Shown piece after piece: positions 11,001-23,357 of a stretch of 64,000 nt of DNA. Each line of letters begins with the position of its first letter. Positions within the stretch are counted from its first letter, which is position 1. The notes below the pieces were generated by a model. That model was given only the letters and a program-made list of their open reading frames with translations, made no database searches and had not been told where the DNA came from. The position numbers and the translations under genes are program-made. The DNA lies in NCBI GenBank assembly GCA_037013495.1, contig CM072808.1, positions 10,331,319 to 10,395,318 of the forward strand. Direction: 5' to 3'. Source of the stretch: Hippophae tibetana. Lineage: Eukaryota; Streptophyta; Magnoliopsida; Rosales; Elaeagnaceae.

Positions 11001-11770
11001 AGCAACATAGAATATAGCATTGAAGCCTATCCATCTCAAGAAGAAGCACCAGTTGGACTTGAACAAGTTAATGTTTTGGAAGCATATCAACAGAGAATAA
11101 GATTCAACCCCAATTCAAATACCTACAATCTTAGGTGGAGAAATCATCCCAACTTCTCCTGGAGGTAAAACAACCCTCATTTTGCCCAAAGCTCAAATCA
11201 GCCAGGCCAACAATTCCACCAGTCTAATCCAAAAAGCCTTCTTAGTAAACCAACCCTGGGGGACAACTTGAATTTTTTTATTCAAGTCAATAGAGATAAC
11301 TAGTCTAAAACTAATCAATGATTGGACTCTATGAACGCTTGAATGAAAAAGGTGGAAGTCCAAATGTAACAGTTAGCTGAGCATTTACAAAAACAAAGCA
11401 AAGACTAACTGAATGGTTATATTGAATCAAATAAATTCAATGAAGAGGAGATATTGATGTTATCATTCTGAAATCTTCAAGTAACGTCTTACTAGAAGAC
11501 GATAAATTTTAGTCCTAAGTGGGAGGTCACCTATTATTGTATTTTCTTTTCTTTTAGTTTGTTTTGTTTTGTTTTTATTTTAAGAATGTGTGGAATAAAA
11601 TTGCAATGAAATAATAGAAATTCATTTGTTTCAAAAAATTTGCCCATTCTATAAATTTAGCATTACAAAAAAAAATTAACTTAGGTTCCCTACATCTTTC
11701 TTCCTTAGGCTTATACATTTTGTCCAGTTAGAAATATTTCTTAGAAAGTTCTACTATTTTTCAATTTAGG
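11001..11770 (+). pseudogene. Gag C-terminal remnant joined to post-pol tail
   Basis: 11001-11280 reads as the Gln/Asn-rich gag C-terminus (IEAYPSQEEAPVGLEQVN, then a SNTYNLRWRNHPNFSWR block), the counterpart of 2850-3110. By 11495-11540 the sequence has become the post-pol motif (TTTAGTCCTAAGTGGGAGGTCACCTATTATT), so protease and pol are deleted between them. A T-rich leader-like stretch (11540-11770) then leads into the gag of element A. It may belong to a separate, mostly deleted element whose gag start was displaced by E1. Confidence 0.6.
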
Positions 11771-12649
11771 AGCTAGATGTTGATATGCAAGAGGAGGACT
11801 ATGCAACACCAATCAATGGTAATGCAACTTCCGACATACAATTGCAAAAGGCTACAAGGAACTATGAATTGAAAAAGAATCATTATTAATTGTTTCCTTC
11901 CTTTTATGGTATCCTTAATGAAGACCTTTTCCATTTCATTAGAGAATTCTATGCTATTGTCCAAACCTTTCCACTGTAAAGAATTGATAAAGACCAGCTT
12001 AGGATGAGGTGTTTTCCTTACACCCTCAAGGATAAAGCTTGGTCATGGTTCATTACTCACAACTGGGTTCTATTACAACTTGGGATGTAGTTCATGAAAA
12101 TCTTATGGGTAGGTTCTATTCCCATCAAAATATTGTTGATCTAAGGACGAAGATAGCAACGATTTCTCAAATGGATGAAGAGTCCTTTCCTGAAGCTTGG
12201 GAAAGACTCAAACTCCTTTTTCATTCAATATCCTCATAATAGCTTTTGATTACAGCTACATAACCAATTATTTTATAATGGAATGACACTGTAGAGTCAA
12301 TACATGATTGATAATGTTGCTGGATGAGCTGTGGGAGAAAACACCGCAGAGGAAACCTATAGTCTCTATTGAGTTTTGAGGTTCTAAATCCCAACAAAGA
12401 AGTGCTAGAAGAAGGAGAACAAGAGTGACTGAAGTTGGCTCTAGTAATGAGATGACCTTGAAACTTGTTGAAATGACTAAGCAAGTGCAATTTCTTACTA
12501 CACACCAAATGCCAAATCAAGAGGTGTGTGAAATGTGTTTTTCAATTGGGCATGATGCTCGTAATTGTCCATATACTTGTGATTCTAGTATGGATACCAT
12601 GAAGGAAGTCAATTCCTTTCAAAGAACCTTTTCCCAAACCAGAATAAAA
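11771..12649 (+). pseudogene. gag of element A, interrupted by a CACTA element
   Basis: Gag pieces in shifting frames: VDMQEEDYATPINGN, LRMRCFPYTLKDKAWSW (12000-12050), then a block ending in an 82-codon frame (12425-12673) with an intact zinc knuckle CEMCFSIGHDARNC (CX2CX4HX4C, 12529-12570), the RNA-binding motif of nucleocapsid. Stops at several points make it non-functional. Reading is cut at 12649 by the CACTA insertion, and retroelement coding resumes at 14415. The N-terminal blocks match the gag at 2160-2500. Confidence 0.8.
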
Positions 12650-14411
12650 CACTACCCCAAAATATACTATTAAAGTCGGTTAACTGTGTGAACCAACTTA
12701 AAATTTATTTTTTTCAAATTTTACTCATTTTCTACTATCCTTATAACCTTGTAGAGCCTTGGGAATAGCTCTAAATCCGTTCCACGAATACTGGTTATTT
12801 TCTTTTCTTACAAGACCTAAATAAAAATCCAAACCAGTTATAAGAATTTCTACTAATATAATTTCACAACCAGTCAAATAAACATTATTTTTAACAACAA
12901 AAATAAATATCCTATCCTAACACTCTCCAATACATTAACAATATCGTAGATTCGTTGTCTTTCAACCCCTATAAAATTCAAAAACCATTAGATCTATAAA
13001 AGAAACAGATTTGGAAAAATCCAAAAATAATAGTAACGAAATCAGATAAACCGTTAGATCTGTACGTATGATGCTTAGAAGATGAAAACTCTTACAAAGT
13101 GGAAGTTGATGATAATGAGGCCATTGAGGTATGGTGTTGGATGATTTGAATGTTATCAAAATGAAAATTTGTGTTGAGAATTAGGAAATAACAATACAAG
13201 GCAAAGAAGAAAGAGGGGATGCGAGTAAATAAGAAAGAGAAGTGAGTAGAGAAGAGGGAGAAATGGCAGGGTCGATAAATATAATTTTTTTGTCAAATGG
13301 GGAAGAAAGAAGAGAAAAGAAAAAAAAATCGTGCATAGCATCAGTTGACACGTAGGACGGACGCTACACGTAAAATTTTAAGTCTGTTCTACGTGTCAAC
13401 CGACGCTACAAGCTTAAGTTGGTTAACACGTAGAACTGACTTAAAATCCTACGTGTAACGTCGGTTCAACGTATCAACTCACACTACTATTTTATTTTTC
13501 TGTTGACACGTAGATTAAAATTATGATTAATTAAAATTAAATATATTAATATTATTATATAAAAATATATTTTTAATTATAAAATATATAATATTTTCAA
13601 TAATTATTTTCAATTTTATTTATTTTTATATTACTTAAAAATATATACTAAATATTTAAAAATAAAAATTAATATTAATATTTTAAATAATGTATTAAAA
13701 TAAAAATTATATTAACATTTGATTTTTTAAACTATATATATTTTAAATTAATGTTAAAAATAAGAAGTATAATTAAACTATGAGAAAATTATTATCTGTT
13801 TATAAGTAATGATATGAATGTATCCAAAATTAATACAAAATAATTATAGTTATTATTATAAATGTCTCGTCCATCCCACGTCCATTTTTAATTTAGAGTT
13901 TTTCAATGTTAATAATTATTTTTTTATTAAGTTTTTTTATTTATGAGTCATATATTGACTTATTTTTTAATTATTTTTTTATTTGTATATTCTCCACACG
14001 TGGCTTAAGTCGGTTGGCATGTAAAATCGACTTAAAATCCTACATGTAACATCAGGTCTACGTATCACGCTACACTACACGTAGGATTTTAAGTCGATTC
14101 GTATCAACCGACTTAAAAAAATTACAGAAAAATAAAATAGTAGTGACGGTTGACAAGTAGGACCTACGCTACACATGGCTTAAGTTGGTTGACATGTAGA
14201 ACCGACTTAAAATTTTGTGTGTAGCATTGGTTTACGTATTGAACCGACGCTACACGTAGGATGTAGTGTCGATTCTACATGTCAACTGACGCTACACACG
14301 TGGATAGCATCGGTTGACATGTATAACTGACGTTACATCCTATGTGTAGCATTGGTTCAACACATCAACCGACTTTAAATCTCGAATTAAATTCCACCTT
14401 TTGTACTAGTG
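12650..14411. mobile_element. Non-autonomous CACTA (En/Spm-like) element, 1762 bp
   Basis: The element starts CACTACCCCAAAATA at 12650 and ends GTACTAGTG at 14411 (reverse complement CACTAGTACAAAAGG). Flanking AAA on both sides (12647-12649, 14412-14414) fits the 3-bp target duplication of CACTA elements. Subterminal AAAGTCGGTT occurs at 12672 and, inverted, at 14370. Dense inverted arrays of a ~20-base motif (ACGCTACACGTAGGATTTTA / AAGTCGGTTGACACGTAG) fill 13325-13510 and 13990-14380, as expected of transposase-binding subterminal repeats. The core is AT-rich (13515-13980) and the small frames at 12962-13341 (-) are low-complexity shadows. There is no transposase gene, so movement would have needed an autonomous partner. 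Confidence 0.9.
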
Positions 14412-15780
14412 AAAGACAAGCTTGAAACTATTTTTACACTTGAAGAGGTCAAAAAATATTTAGATGAGGAAACTAAGAGGTACCTTGAACAACTAGATAG
14501 GGATGAACTAATGAAAAAATCTATTACACTTTTAAACCTACCTGATTCCCATCTAGTAAAGAGACCAATCCACCTAAGCATGAACTCAAAGACTAATCTA
14601 AGCACTTAAAATATGTTTTTTTGGGAGAAGAAAAAACTTATCCAACAATAGTTTCATCAACCTTGACCAAAACCCAAGAAAAGGAACTTATAAAAGTGCT
14701 TAAGAAGTTTAAGAAAGGCATAGGTTAGAGTATTAGGGATATAAGAGGCATTAGTCCTACAATGTGTATGAATAAGATCAACTTGGAGGGTGGTGCTAAA
14801 TCCATATAAGAGTCTTAAAGAAGACTAAACCTAAACATGCAAGAGGTATTTAAGAAAGAAATTCTTAAACTATTAGAAGAAGGAATTATCTACCCTATTT
14901 CTAATAGTAAATGGATAGTCCAATGCATGTGGTACCTAAGAAATCTGGGATAACAGTTGTTAAAAATGACAAAAGTGAATTAGTGCCCACTAGAATAATC
15001 ACTGGATGAAAGATGTGTATAGATTTCATGAAACTAAATCTATATACTAAAAAGGATCACTTTTCTCTTCCATTCATTGATCAAATGTTGGAAAGATTAG
15101 CTGGGCACAAATTTTACTATTTTCTTGATAGACTGTCCAGATATTATCAAATACCTATAGCACCAGAAGATTAAGAAAAGAGAACATTTACATGTCCTTC
15201 TGAGACATTTGTTTTTCAAAGAATTTCATTTGGGTTATGCAATGCCCCCGCCATGTTCTAGAGATGTATAATGTCTATCTTCTCAAAAAATGGTGGAAAA
15301 ATTCATTGCGGTTTTCATGGACAATTTCTATGTCTTTCGAAACTCATTTAATGATTGCTTACATAAATTGACTTTAGTTTTAGAAGCAATCTAACCCTTA
15401 GTTGGGAGAAAATTCATTTTATGGTTCAAAAAGGGATAGTGTTAGGAAATATCATTTTAAACAAAGGTATTGAAGTTGATTAGGAAAATTGTGAACTGAT
15501 TTCTAAACTACCTCCCCTATATCTGTTAAGAGGATAAAAAGCTTCTTAGGACATGTAGGATTTTACAAACAATTTATTAAATATTTTTCTAAAATAAGTC
15601 ATCCCTTATGTACATGTTATGAAAAGATGTTTATTTTGATTTCAATGATAATTTCCTTATTACCTTTAATAACTTGACAGAGAAACTAACATCTGCCCCT
15701 GTTATTAAGGCACCAAACTGTCTTTACCCTTTGAAATAATATGTGACGTTTTCTATTATGATATTGGAGCAGTAGTGGGA
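14412..15780 (+). pseudogene. Reverse transcriptase region of element A
   Basis: The first part (14409-14609) is the protease-RT linker with ETIFTLEEVKKYLDE. From ~14830 the RT of a Ty3/gypsy element is readable across frames: KKEILKLLEEGIIYPISNSKW, then a KDHFPLPFIDQMLERLAGH-like block, then FQIPIAP-like and FGLCNAP-like blocks (15060-15260). The catalytic block at 15314-15328 reads FMDNF in place of FMDDF, so one of the two metal-binding aspartates is Asn. Multiple stops and frameshifts occur. This is the only element in the window that keeps an RT. Confidence 0.85.
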
Positions 15781-15786
15781 TAGAGA

Positions 15787-16134
15787 GTGGATAAGTGTTT
15801 GCATGTCATCTACTATGCTATAAAAATACTCAATGATGCCCAAATGAATTATACCACCACTAGAAAGGAATTCTTGGCTATAGTGTTTTCTTTAACCAAA
15901 TTTAGGTCTTATTTAATAGGATCTAAAGTGATTATGCATTCTGATCATGCTTCTTTAAGATACCTATTAAGTAAACTGAATGCCAAACCAAGATTAATCA
16001 AGTGTGTCTTAATCTTAAAAGAACTTGACCTAGAAATCAAGGATAAGAAAGGCATTGAAAACTTAATAGATTACCATTTATCTAGGTTGATTTTGACTTT
16101 AATTCTCTTAAAGGTGAGAGTAAAGAAGATATAG
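15787..16134 (+). pseudogene. RNase H domain of element A
   Basis: A 115-codon frame with the RNase H of plant gypsy Pol, which removes RNA from the RNA:DNA hybrid: [20 protein letters not shown] (canonical YASRTLNDAQ.NYTTTEKE), [21 protein letters not shown], then [14 protein letters not shown] and [21 protein letters not shown]. The acidic residue after TTT (normally TTEKE) reads TRKE. The frame starts at an internal Met and is preceded by stops, so it cannot be expressed as part of Pol. Confidence 0.85.
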
Positions 16135-16181
16135 TTGAAACCTTTCCTAATGAACAATTATTTTCAATAGGTCTTAATTAG

Positions 16182-16493
16182 TTGAAAGAAATTAGGAATG
16201 AAGCCTATGAGGCTACTCTATTTAAGCAGAAGAAAAATGGTTACTCCAAATTGTACAAAGAGTGTACTAAGCGCTATCGTGACAAGAGGCTAGTTCCTAA
16301 GACTCTTCATAGAATGAAAGTTCTTTTATTTAACTCTCATCTAATATTGTTTCCAGGAAAATTGAGATCAAGATGGGATGGACCACTTAAAATAATCCAA
16401 GTATTTGCACATGGAGTAGTAGAACTCTTGGATTCCAAGACACAAACAACATTTAAAGTCAATGGGCATCGTGTGAAGCCTTATTTAGAATGA
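16182..16493 (+). pseudogene. Integrase C-terminal domain of element A
   Basis: A 103-codon frame: IRNEAYE..LFKQKK..YSKLYKE, then KVLLFNSHLILFPGKLRSRWDGP and VNGHRVKPYLE, the C-terminal DNA-binding part of gypsy integrase. The RNase H frame ends near 16134 and this begins at 16182, so the zinc-binding domain and DDE core (normally ~300 codons) are missing. Deletion junction lies near 16135-16180. The ending VKPYLE with a stop directly after it is the natural C-terminus in this family. Confidence 0.85.
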
Positions 16494-16727
16494 CCACACA
16501 ACACTGCTGAAATTGATTGCATTTGGCTAAGTAATCCTTAGCACCATAATTATGTGTGTTACTAAGACGTTAAACTAAGAGTTGGATGAAAGACAACCCA
16601 TCATTGAAAGGTAATTTAATTTAATTTTAAGCAATTTAGTTTGTTTTATTAATTTGTTTCATTTTATGAGGACTTTGTTTATTTTATTGCATAAAATAAT
16701 TGCTTGTTAAGATGTGTAAGAGCACTG

Positions 16728-16745
16728 GATGGGAGGTAACCCATC
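16728..16745 (+). promoter_or_regulatory. Post-pol hairpin GATGGG/CCCATC
   Basis: Perfect 6-bp inverted repeat around AGGTAA (GATGGG-AGGTAA-CCCATC). Counterparts: E2 51457-51472 (TTGGG-AGGAAA-CCCAA), E3 56622-56635 (TGGG-AGGCAA-CCCA), B 28713-28730 (degenerate). It sits just after pol in each element. Role unknown; an RNA structure is the simplest reading. Confidence 0.65.
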
Positions 16746-16846
16746 ATTTAATGTTGGATACAACTAACATTCTACATAAAAATCCTTAGCACATAAAGCA
16801 ATTTGGTAACTTTTATATCCCTTCTCTTTTTACAATTTTCATTGGT

Positions 16847-16864
16847 TACATTGAGGACAATGTA
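16847..16864 (+). promoter_or_regulatory. Tail hairpin TACATTG/CAATGTA
   Basis: Perfect 7-bp inverted repeat with AGGA loop in element A's tail. The outer pair is T-A where E1 has C-G, a compensatory change. Related sites: 6282 (E1), 28989 (B, degenerate), 56821 (E3). Confidence 0.65.
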
Positions 16865-18513
16865 GATTTTAGGTTAGACATGGTAGGATTTAAAAGTTAC
16901 ACAAATTAGGAAAATTTTAAAATTTTGTAAACAATGTGCCCATATTTTGCTTATTTAGTTGTGTATTTTCATATTAATTATTTCCTTTAATTTATTTGTT
17001 TCTTTTATATATGTGTATTATTTTCTTTATATTGTGCGTTTAGGTACATTAGAATAGTGTTCAATTTTTTGTCACAAAAATAAGCATGTCTTAAAAATAA
17101 AGTTTAAGTAATGATTAGGTCTTTTCGCATTATTAGATTAATTTCCAAAAACATATCACGAAGTAATATAATAAGTAATAAGTTTTGTCATAACTAATAT
17201 TTTATGATAAAATGTCGAAATGAAACGAACCCAAAATCGGTGTTTAGGAATCAAATAGTGGAGACTGCCCTAGTGAGATATTATTTGAGCCTTAATTTCC
17301 TTTATTTTGTGTGAAATATTTTATTTCTACTCAAAACACTTATTTTATTTCTTCAAAATTTCAGATGATCTCTATAGGTCTTAGCATTGAATGTATGAAT
17401 TTTCTCATCTTAATAGAGTGTCGTATATTTATTTTTCATTTGTTTAGAATAAATGATTTAAGTAGAAATTGATAGTATATGCCTTTATCTCATTCATGCA
17501 TGACTTCTACCAAAAAGAGACATATCTGAGGTTACCTAAACCAAAATCAAATAGGAAAGCCACAAAATTAACCACTCACCAATATCCTAAAAAAATGTAT
17601 AATTTGTATATGGGTTCACTCTCTAAAAAAAATATGTTGAAAAATCTTTCAAAAATAGGGATATAAAGAATATATATTATAATTTACGTACTACGACCTT
17701 TTTAGCCTTAAACAGTTGTAAGAGTTGGTTAGTATAAAAGAAATATAGGAAATAATATCCCTATAAGTCATTGCATTTATTTTTCCTACATTTCTAAAAG
17801 GCATATATCTTGAAAGTTTTCCTTAATGAGTTTGATTGATGCATGAAAACAATATATATGATATCTTTATAATTTATACATTTAATTCCTTTTATGATAT
17901 CAAAGTTATACCCTATTTTGAGCCTTTATTCTTTTATAAGTATACAGAATTATTATTTCATATCTAAACATAAATTCTATTCATATACATCTTAGTATGA
18001 GTGCTTGAACCCATAGGTTTCAGTGAATCAAGAGTATTGACTTGTAAGGAGTAGAGTCGAGCTAATTCAGATTCCTAACGCTAAAATTGGGTGAAGTGAA
18101 AAAAAAAGTTTTTGATTAAAATATGAAAGTGATTTTCGACTAATTATTGTAATAAATCATGAATTTTTAAGAAATTAGAATAATATATGATTAAAGGTTT
18201 TAATTATAAAACTTAAATGAAATTTTAAGCAAGAAATTTTTTGTGTTTTATTTTACTTGTTCTACTTGTTTTTTTTGTTTTAATTTAAATTTTTTTTGTT
18301 TAGTTAAATGTTTATGGGTATCATTACTAAAAACCCTTACGAGACTTAAACTCTTCCACTAGGGAAACCTATGGGTTTAAAGGCTTGTTGCATATGCTAA
18401 ATACAACTGTGTCAATCTATGAAAGTGATTTAGGATAGCTTAACTTTTAGTTTTTATTTTATTTTTTACCGCTTCTCTTGCTAAGGGACAAGCAAGAATC
18501 TGGTGAAAGGTTG

Positions 18514-20289
18514 TGACGAGTACTTAAAATCACTAAAATTACCATGATTTAATGTATTTAAATTTATTATTTGTACGATTTTATCAAATTTTATATAAAT
18601 TTGTATTTTTGGAATCACACGTATTTATATTGTTTCTCAAGTATTTTTGCTTCAAAAATAATTTAAATTCAAGAAAAAAATACTAGAAGCAATACATCAA
18701 AATATTTAAAGTGTGATATTCATTTATTATACAAATAACTGAGAAAAAAATGAGGAAAAGTCAAATGAAAAAATGGAAAAAAAGAACAAAACTAACCAGT
18801 CATGCACATGATTAGCCTATCCCGTACACAGGCGCATGCATGTGACACCGAGATCCATGCCCCTGTCTACACCCAATCGCGCGCACCTCTATCGACACGC
18901 GTGCCAACCTGTCTGGAATGCATCCAACACCCATTTTCAAGATATTTTTCCACTTTTTAGCCTTTTCTTCACCTATAAAAGGACCTTCTCCTCCTTTGTA
19001 AAAATCATCCCTCAAGATCCCTCAAATCTCACATTTTGTAGCTCTTATCTTTCTCTTTCTCTCTCTAGCCTTTCCTCTCTAGAAAGGTTTCTTGTTTTTT
19101 TTAAGTTCTTCTCCTTTTGAGAAGAACTAGTTATGCTTTTATCAATTTCTAGTTTTTGATTCAATAAACACAAATGCAAATCCGTTAGGAGGTTTTCCAG
19201 AAACAGAATTAGCATCAAAGTTCTGTAAGGATTCTTTTGAGGAATAATTTTAAAATAAATTATTTGTAGTTATTTTTATGTTTTATTCTTATATATTATA
19301 TTTAATTTTTCTATGATTAAATTTAATATGTTTGACTATTTGTAAATATGATATAATAATAACACTCTTACACTTGCAAAATAATAAATAGGTAAAACAT
19401 TTTTATAAAATAAATTGATTTTGTTTTTATTCAAAATTTTATATTAAGGATGTTAGAGAGAAATATATTATTTTTCATTACAAACTTAAATTTGAAAATT
19501 ATATTTTAAGGTTTAATTATCTTATCTGATTTAGAACAGTATTCTTTTATTTGTTTGTACAATCGTCTGGTATTTAGAGTGAGACTCTATTTCAAAAGTT
19601 TTTATTAGAACTATTATTCAAAAATTCATTGAAAACATATTTTCAATAATGGTTTCAAAATTTGAAAGTTAGTACTCGGATAATTAATTTTTTATGTTTA
19701 ATTTTGATATCTTGAATAAAGTTTAAAATGTCTAACCTTACCAAAGATGGCATTTAAAAGGTTCATTTTCAATATCATAAAAATATGAATTAATTTAATT
19801 AAACAAATTAATTATCAACCCTACCCATAAGTGTTAATTGATTGTTTAATTAAAAAAAATAACTAACCCTACCAATGGTGGTATTTATATAAAAAATAGA
19901 GAATCAATAAATATCTTTAGTAACCTAAATAATATGAGAAAACATAATTAACTTTATTATTATATCTATATATACTTCACTGTTATGAATGACAAAAATT
20001 TGCATAATTATTTATTCAATTAATATATATGTTTATTGTTTTTATGTTATTTGATTATGAAACACACAAAAAAATCAAAATATCATAACAAGATGTTTAA
20101 GATTTAATTTCGTTTTTAAAATTTTGAATAATAAATTAAAAACACATATATTCCTTCCTTACATCGACCTTGAGAGTATACTTATTATTTTCTATAAAAT
20201 GATTCGTACACTTGTGAGAGTTTTACAAATATAAAATCAAAGTATTTGCAAAACCGCTACTAGTAACTTGATGCCGATTTTGTTCATCA
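18514..20289 (+). mobile_element. 3' LTR of element A (TGATGAGT family)
   Basis: A 1776-bp LTR from TGACGAGTACTT at 18514 to TTGTTCATCA at 20289. It matches the 5' LTR of B (25459-27275) along its whole length and, inverted, the solo LTR at 58628-60371. Landmarks: a GC-rich patch (18800-18930), TATA box at 18974, pyrimidine-rich stretch (19025-19090), then GATTCAATAAACACAAATGC (19158) and the U5 phrase CCTTGAGAGTATACTTA (20168). The right flank is Copia-like leader. The 5' LTR of A was not found, so neither LTR age nor target duplication can be read. Confidence 0.85.
18974..18980 (+). promoter_or_regulatory. TATA box of the A LTR
   Basis: CACCTATAAAAGGACC context; the same element is found in B's 5' LTR (25973), B's 3' LTR (31023) and inverted in the solo LTR (59911-59918). 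It lies ~40 bases downstream of a GC-rich variable patch and is the likely start of retroelement transcription. Confidence 0.7.
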
Positions 20290-20941
20290 GTACACAACAA
20301 TGGGCTAAGTACAGTCAATATATAACACAAACAAACACAATCTACATGCAACACAAATATGCAATCTCTCCTTGAACATGAAAACCCCTCCCCCTAAGTG
20401 TATGCATATAAGAGCAACACTCAATATCCCATGCAGTAAATAGTAGGTTAACAATAAAAAAGCAAGCATAAACAAAAAAACAAACAAACATATGCACAAA
20501 TACACACAAGTTGTGCCCACTTCTCCCCTTTTGTGACATGGCTAGTCAAAGCAAGCACACACAAAGTATGTAACATAACACACCTCTATATGAAAGAGAG
20601 AAGTTAAATAGAAGTACAATAATTCCAACACTCATGCAACACAACTAAGAAGATTAAAGAAAACACAATAAGAAACAACACATATAGTCATGTGAAGAAG
20701 AAGAAGAATAACATTGGGATAATAGCAAGGTAAAAGCATGAAATAGATAACAAATTCAATGCATACACAAGTCAAGAGTAAAGCAGACATGCAACATCAC
20801 CCTAATGCGATACATAGCATGAAACCCTACATCTATATGTGATGTAGAAGGGCATAAAAGGCTTCACAATGTGCATACAACACATCAACAAGACGAGCGA
20901 TCAATGGCACATACATGTGTCAACGAATATAAAAGAAGACG

Positions 20942-21115
20942 TTGACTAGGAGTCCAACTATCTTCTAAGTTAGCACACTTCTAATGACTCAATAATCTTC
21001 CCCCAAAAGTTAATGCCACTTAAATTTGTTAGTGAATCCTTAAGAAGGAGTTGACTAGGAGTCCAACTATCTTCCAAGTTGACACATTCCTAGTGATTCA
21101 ACTATCTTCCCCCAA
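20942..21115. repeat. Tandem repeat, period ~109 bp, in the Copia-like spacer
   Basis: TTGACTAGGAGTCCAACTATCTTC occurs at 20942 and again at 21051, each followed by AAGTT..CACA..CTAATGA/CTAGTGA and ATCTTCCCCCAA. On the minus strand the last phrase reads TTGGGGGAAGAT, polypurine-like, so the unit may be a duplicated priming tract. It shows that the spacer grew by local duplication. Confidence 0.6.
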
Positions 21116-23330
21116 TAACACTTGGTGTATTCAATCATGTAACCTTACCCCATACTATGCACACATATACTAAAATACATCCTAATCTACCAAAGAAAAC
21201 ATTTTTCATTCATCCCAATGACAAATACCATGCTATTAACTACAAGTTATAATGATGAAATAACTCAGAAAACACATGTGAAAACACATGTGAAATTGAA
21301 TAATGCAAACTATGCATGCAATATGTTATACTAACAGTCTTATTTATGTAAGGTTCATACAAAGTGATCTTAAAAAGGAGGCATCACAACATAATAACAT
21401 AACATAAATTCAAATAGGATAAACAACAAGAATGTAGAACAATCATAACACTCCCCTTGCCAACATGCATTTTACACACAATCTCTTTCTTAAGGAATGC
21501 ATATGAGGAAATAAACATGTTATGCATTCTACACTCTTAAAACTTCCCTAAAACTAAAGCATCTACACATGGTAGAAAAGAACCAATACAGAAATAGGGA
21601 ATCAAACCACCTACACAAAACATGTAAGAAGATACAAAAAAATAGTAAGGAACACAACAAACTTACACTCCTTAAGTAAGCAATATTTTGTGAACTTTTA
21701 AAGGACATAATTAAAATAAACTAATGTAACAAAAAAAAAGTACATTGAGGACTAAGAAAAAAGGAAACTAACTATTCAAAGGTAATGGACAAGCTCAAAG
21801 GGAAAATGTGTTCATCTCTACCGAAAAAAGAGAGCATGGAGAACAATGGGCCAATAGAAGAAGAACCAAAGTGAAGTGGGCTTTTAGAACATGTAGAGCA
21901 AGTTTTGGTTAAGGCTAAATAAATGAGTGAACCATGAATAAGAGTTATAATAGGATGAAAAGAAGCCACAACATCTTGAGTAAAAGCTTAAAATCGATGA
22001 AAATCCAAGATATTTTCAAACTCAAAAGGAATAACAAGAAAAGAAGGAAACTAAGCAACATGAAGAGATAATAAATTACTAATATCTCAAGAGAATATAA
22101 CTCTATGTCCTTTAAGCACAACAATGGTAAAGAAACCAGTCGAAGAAATAGGAGGTAGAGAAGGACAAAAGCCCAAAGACCCTTTGATATTAACGAAAAC
22201 ATTCAACAAAAATATCCACAAGGCAATTAGTCCATAATGTATTTATGTAAGGGTGTGACTAAATTTTTTATGATATGTATTGTATGTGATATGATAAGCT
22301 TGCTTACTGTATATGCCATTAAGATATACTTATGCAAACTAAGCAAAAAGAATTAGACTCAAGAAGAACTAAACTTCATATTTCCACATTTAGGTTCTCT
22401 CCATTAATGTAAGTGCCAACCTAAAATAAATCAATAGGTCTTTCAAAGCTTGTAATAATAGTCTGAGGTATGGATAAGAGAGATATGACATTTAGGCTCA
22501 AACACACCTTTTTTCCATCCAAAAAAATCCAATATCCCTATGACAAAAATACCCTTAAACATGGGATCTTTGCTCTTTACTTCTCAAAATTCAATCAACA
22601 ACATAGTTATTATGGGAGAAACACATTAAATTTAAAAATTCATACACCACTTTCTATCATCACTTATTTCTCTCTTTTTGTATATCATCCATTTTTCAAT
22701 CTTCTTCTTCTTTCTTCTTCCCCCATTTTTATTTTTATTTTTTTAAACGACACTAATAGTGTAAAACACACATTCTCATAACATACATGCTCAATAAAAG
22801 GTGTACATGGTTAGCGAGATAAATAATTTATGCTAACCTAGTATAGGTGCAAAGAAATGAAGAGAAAACATAATAGCTCAAAAGGGAAAACTAAGGATAA
22901 GAGAACAGAGGTAGCATGAAAGGTTCAAAGAGTTTAAAGAATGCCTAAATCCTCTCTCTATCCAAGTAGCACCTAAGATTTCACCTCAAAAGACACTAAA
23001 GTGGATTCTAGAGCTTGTTCGAGTCATACAAATCATGAAATCATAAATCCACACAAACCTTTCAAAATATCCATCCAAATTCACAAACTCATGGCATGTG
23101 TATAAAAAAGAGTACTTTTCAAATTCAACATAAGAATTTAGTCATACATACTCTCAATGGAGACACATTTCATGAAAATCACATTTCAATTCAAGTCAAA
23201 TGCATGCCACTCAAAAACCAATAAAGTCCCTATTAACTTCAATATACTTGAAGTAAGAAAGATGAACAAAAGAAAGTATAGAACAATTCTGGGAACAGAG
23301 AGAAAGAGAGAAGAAGAATGTCAAATAACC

Positions 23331-23357
23331 ATATATATATATATATATATATATATT
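23331..23357. repeat. (AT)n microsatellite
   Basis: About 13 uninterrupted AT units. The open frames that run across it on both strands owe their Tyr-Ile repeats to it and are not genes. Confidence 0.95.

Larger units (their letters stand above)
16494..18513 (+). mobile_element. Long non-coding 3' tail of element A
   Basis: Two kilobases between integrase stop and 3' LTR without coding capacity; the 65-codon frame at 17469-17666 shows no domain. It carries two copies of the post-pol motif (16565-16605 and 16700-16745), the hairpins at 16728 and 16847, and from ~17100 a stretch that is colinear with element B (29190-30622), for example TTGATAGTATATGCCTTTAT (17470 / 29562). The conservation of this non-coding tail between A and B, while coding is lost in B, is noteworthy. 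Confidence 0.75.
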
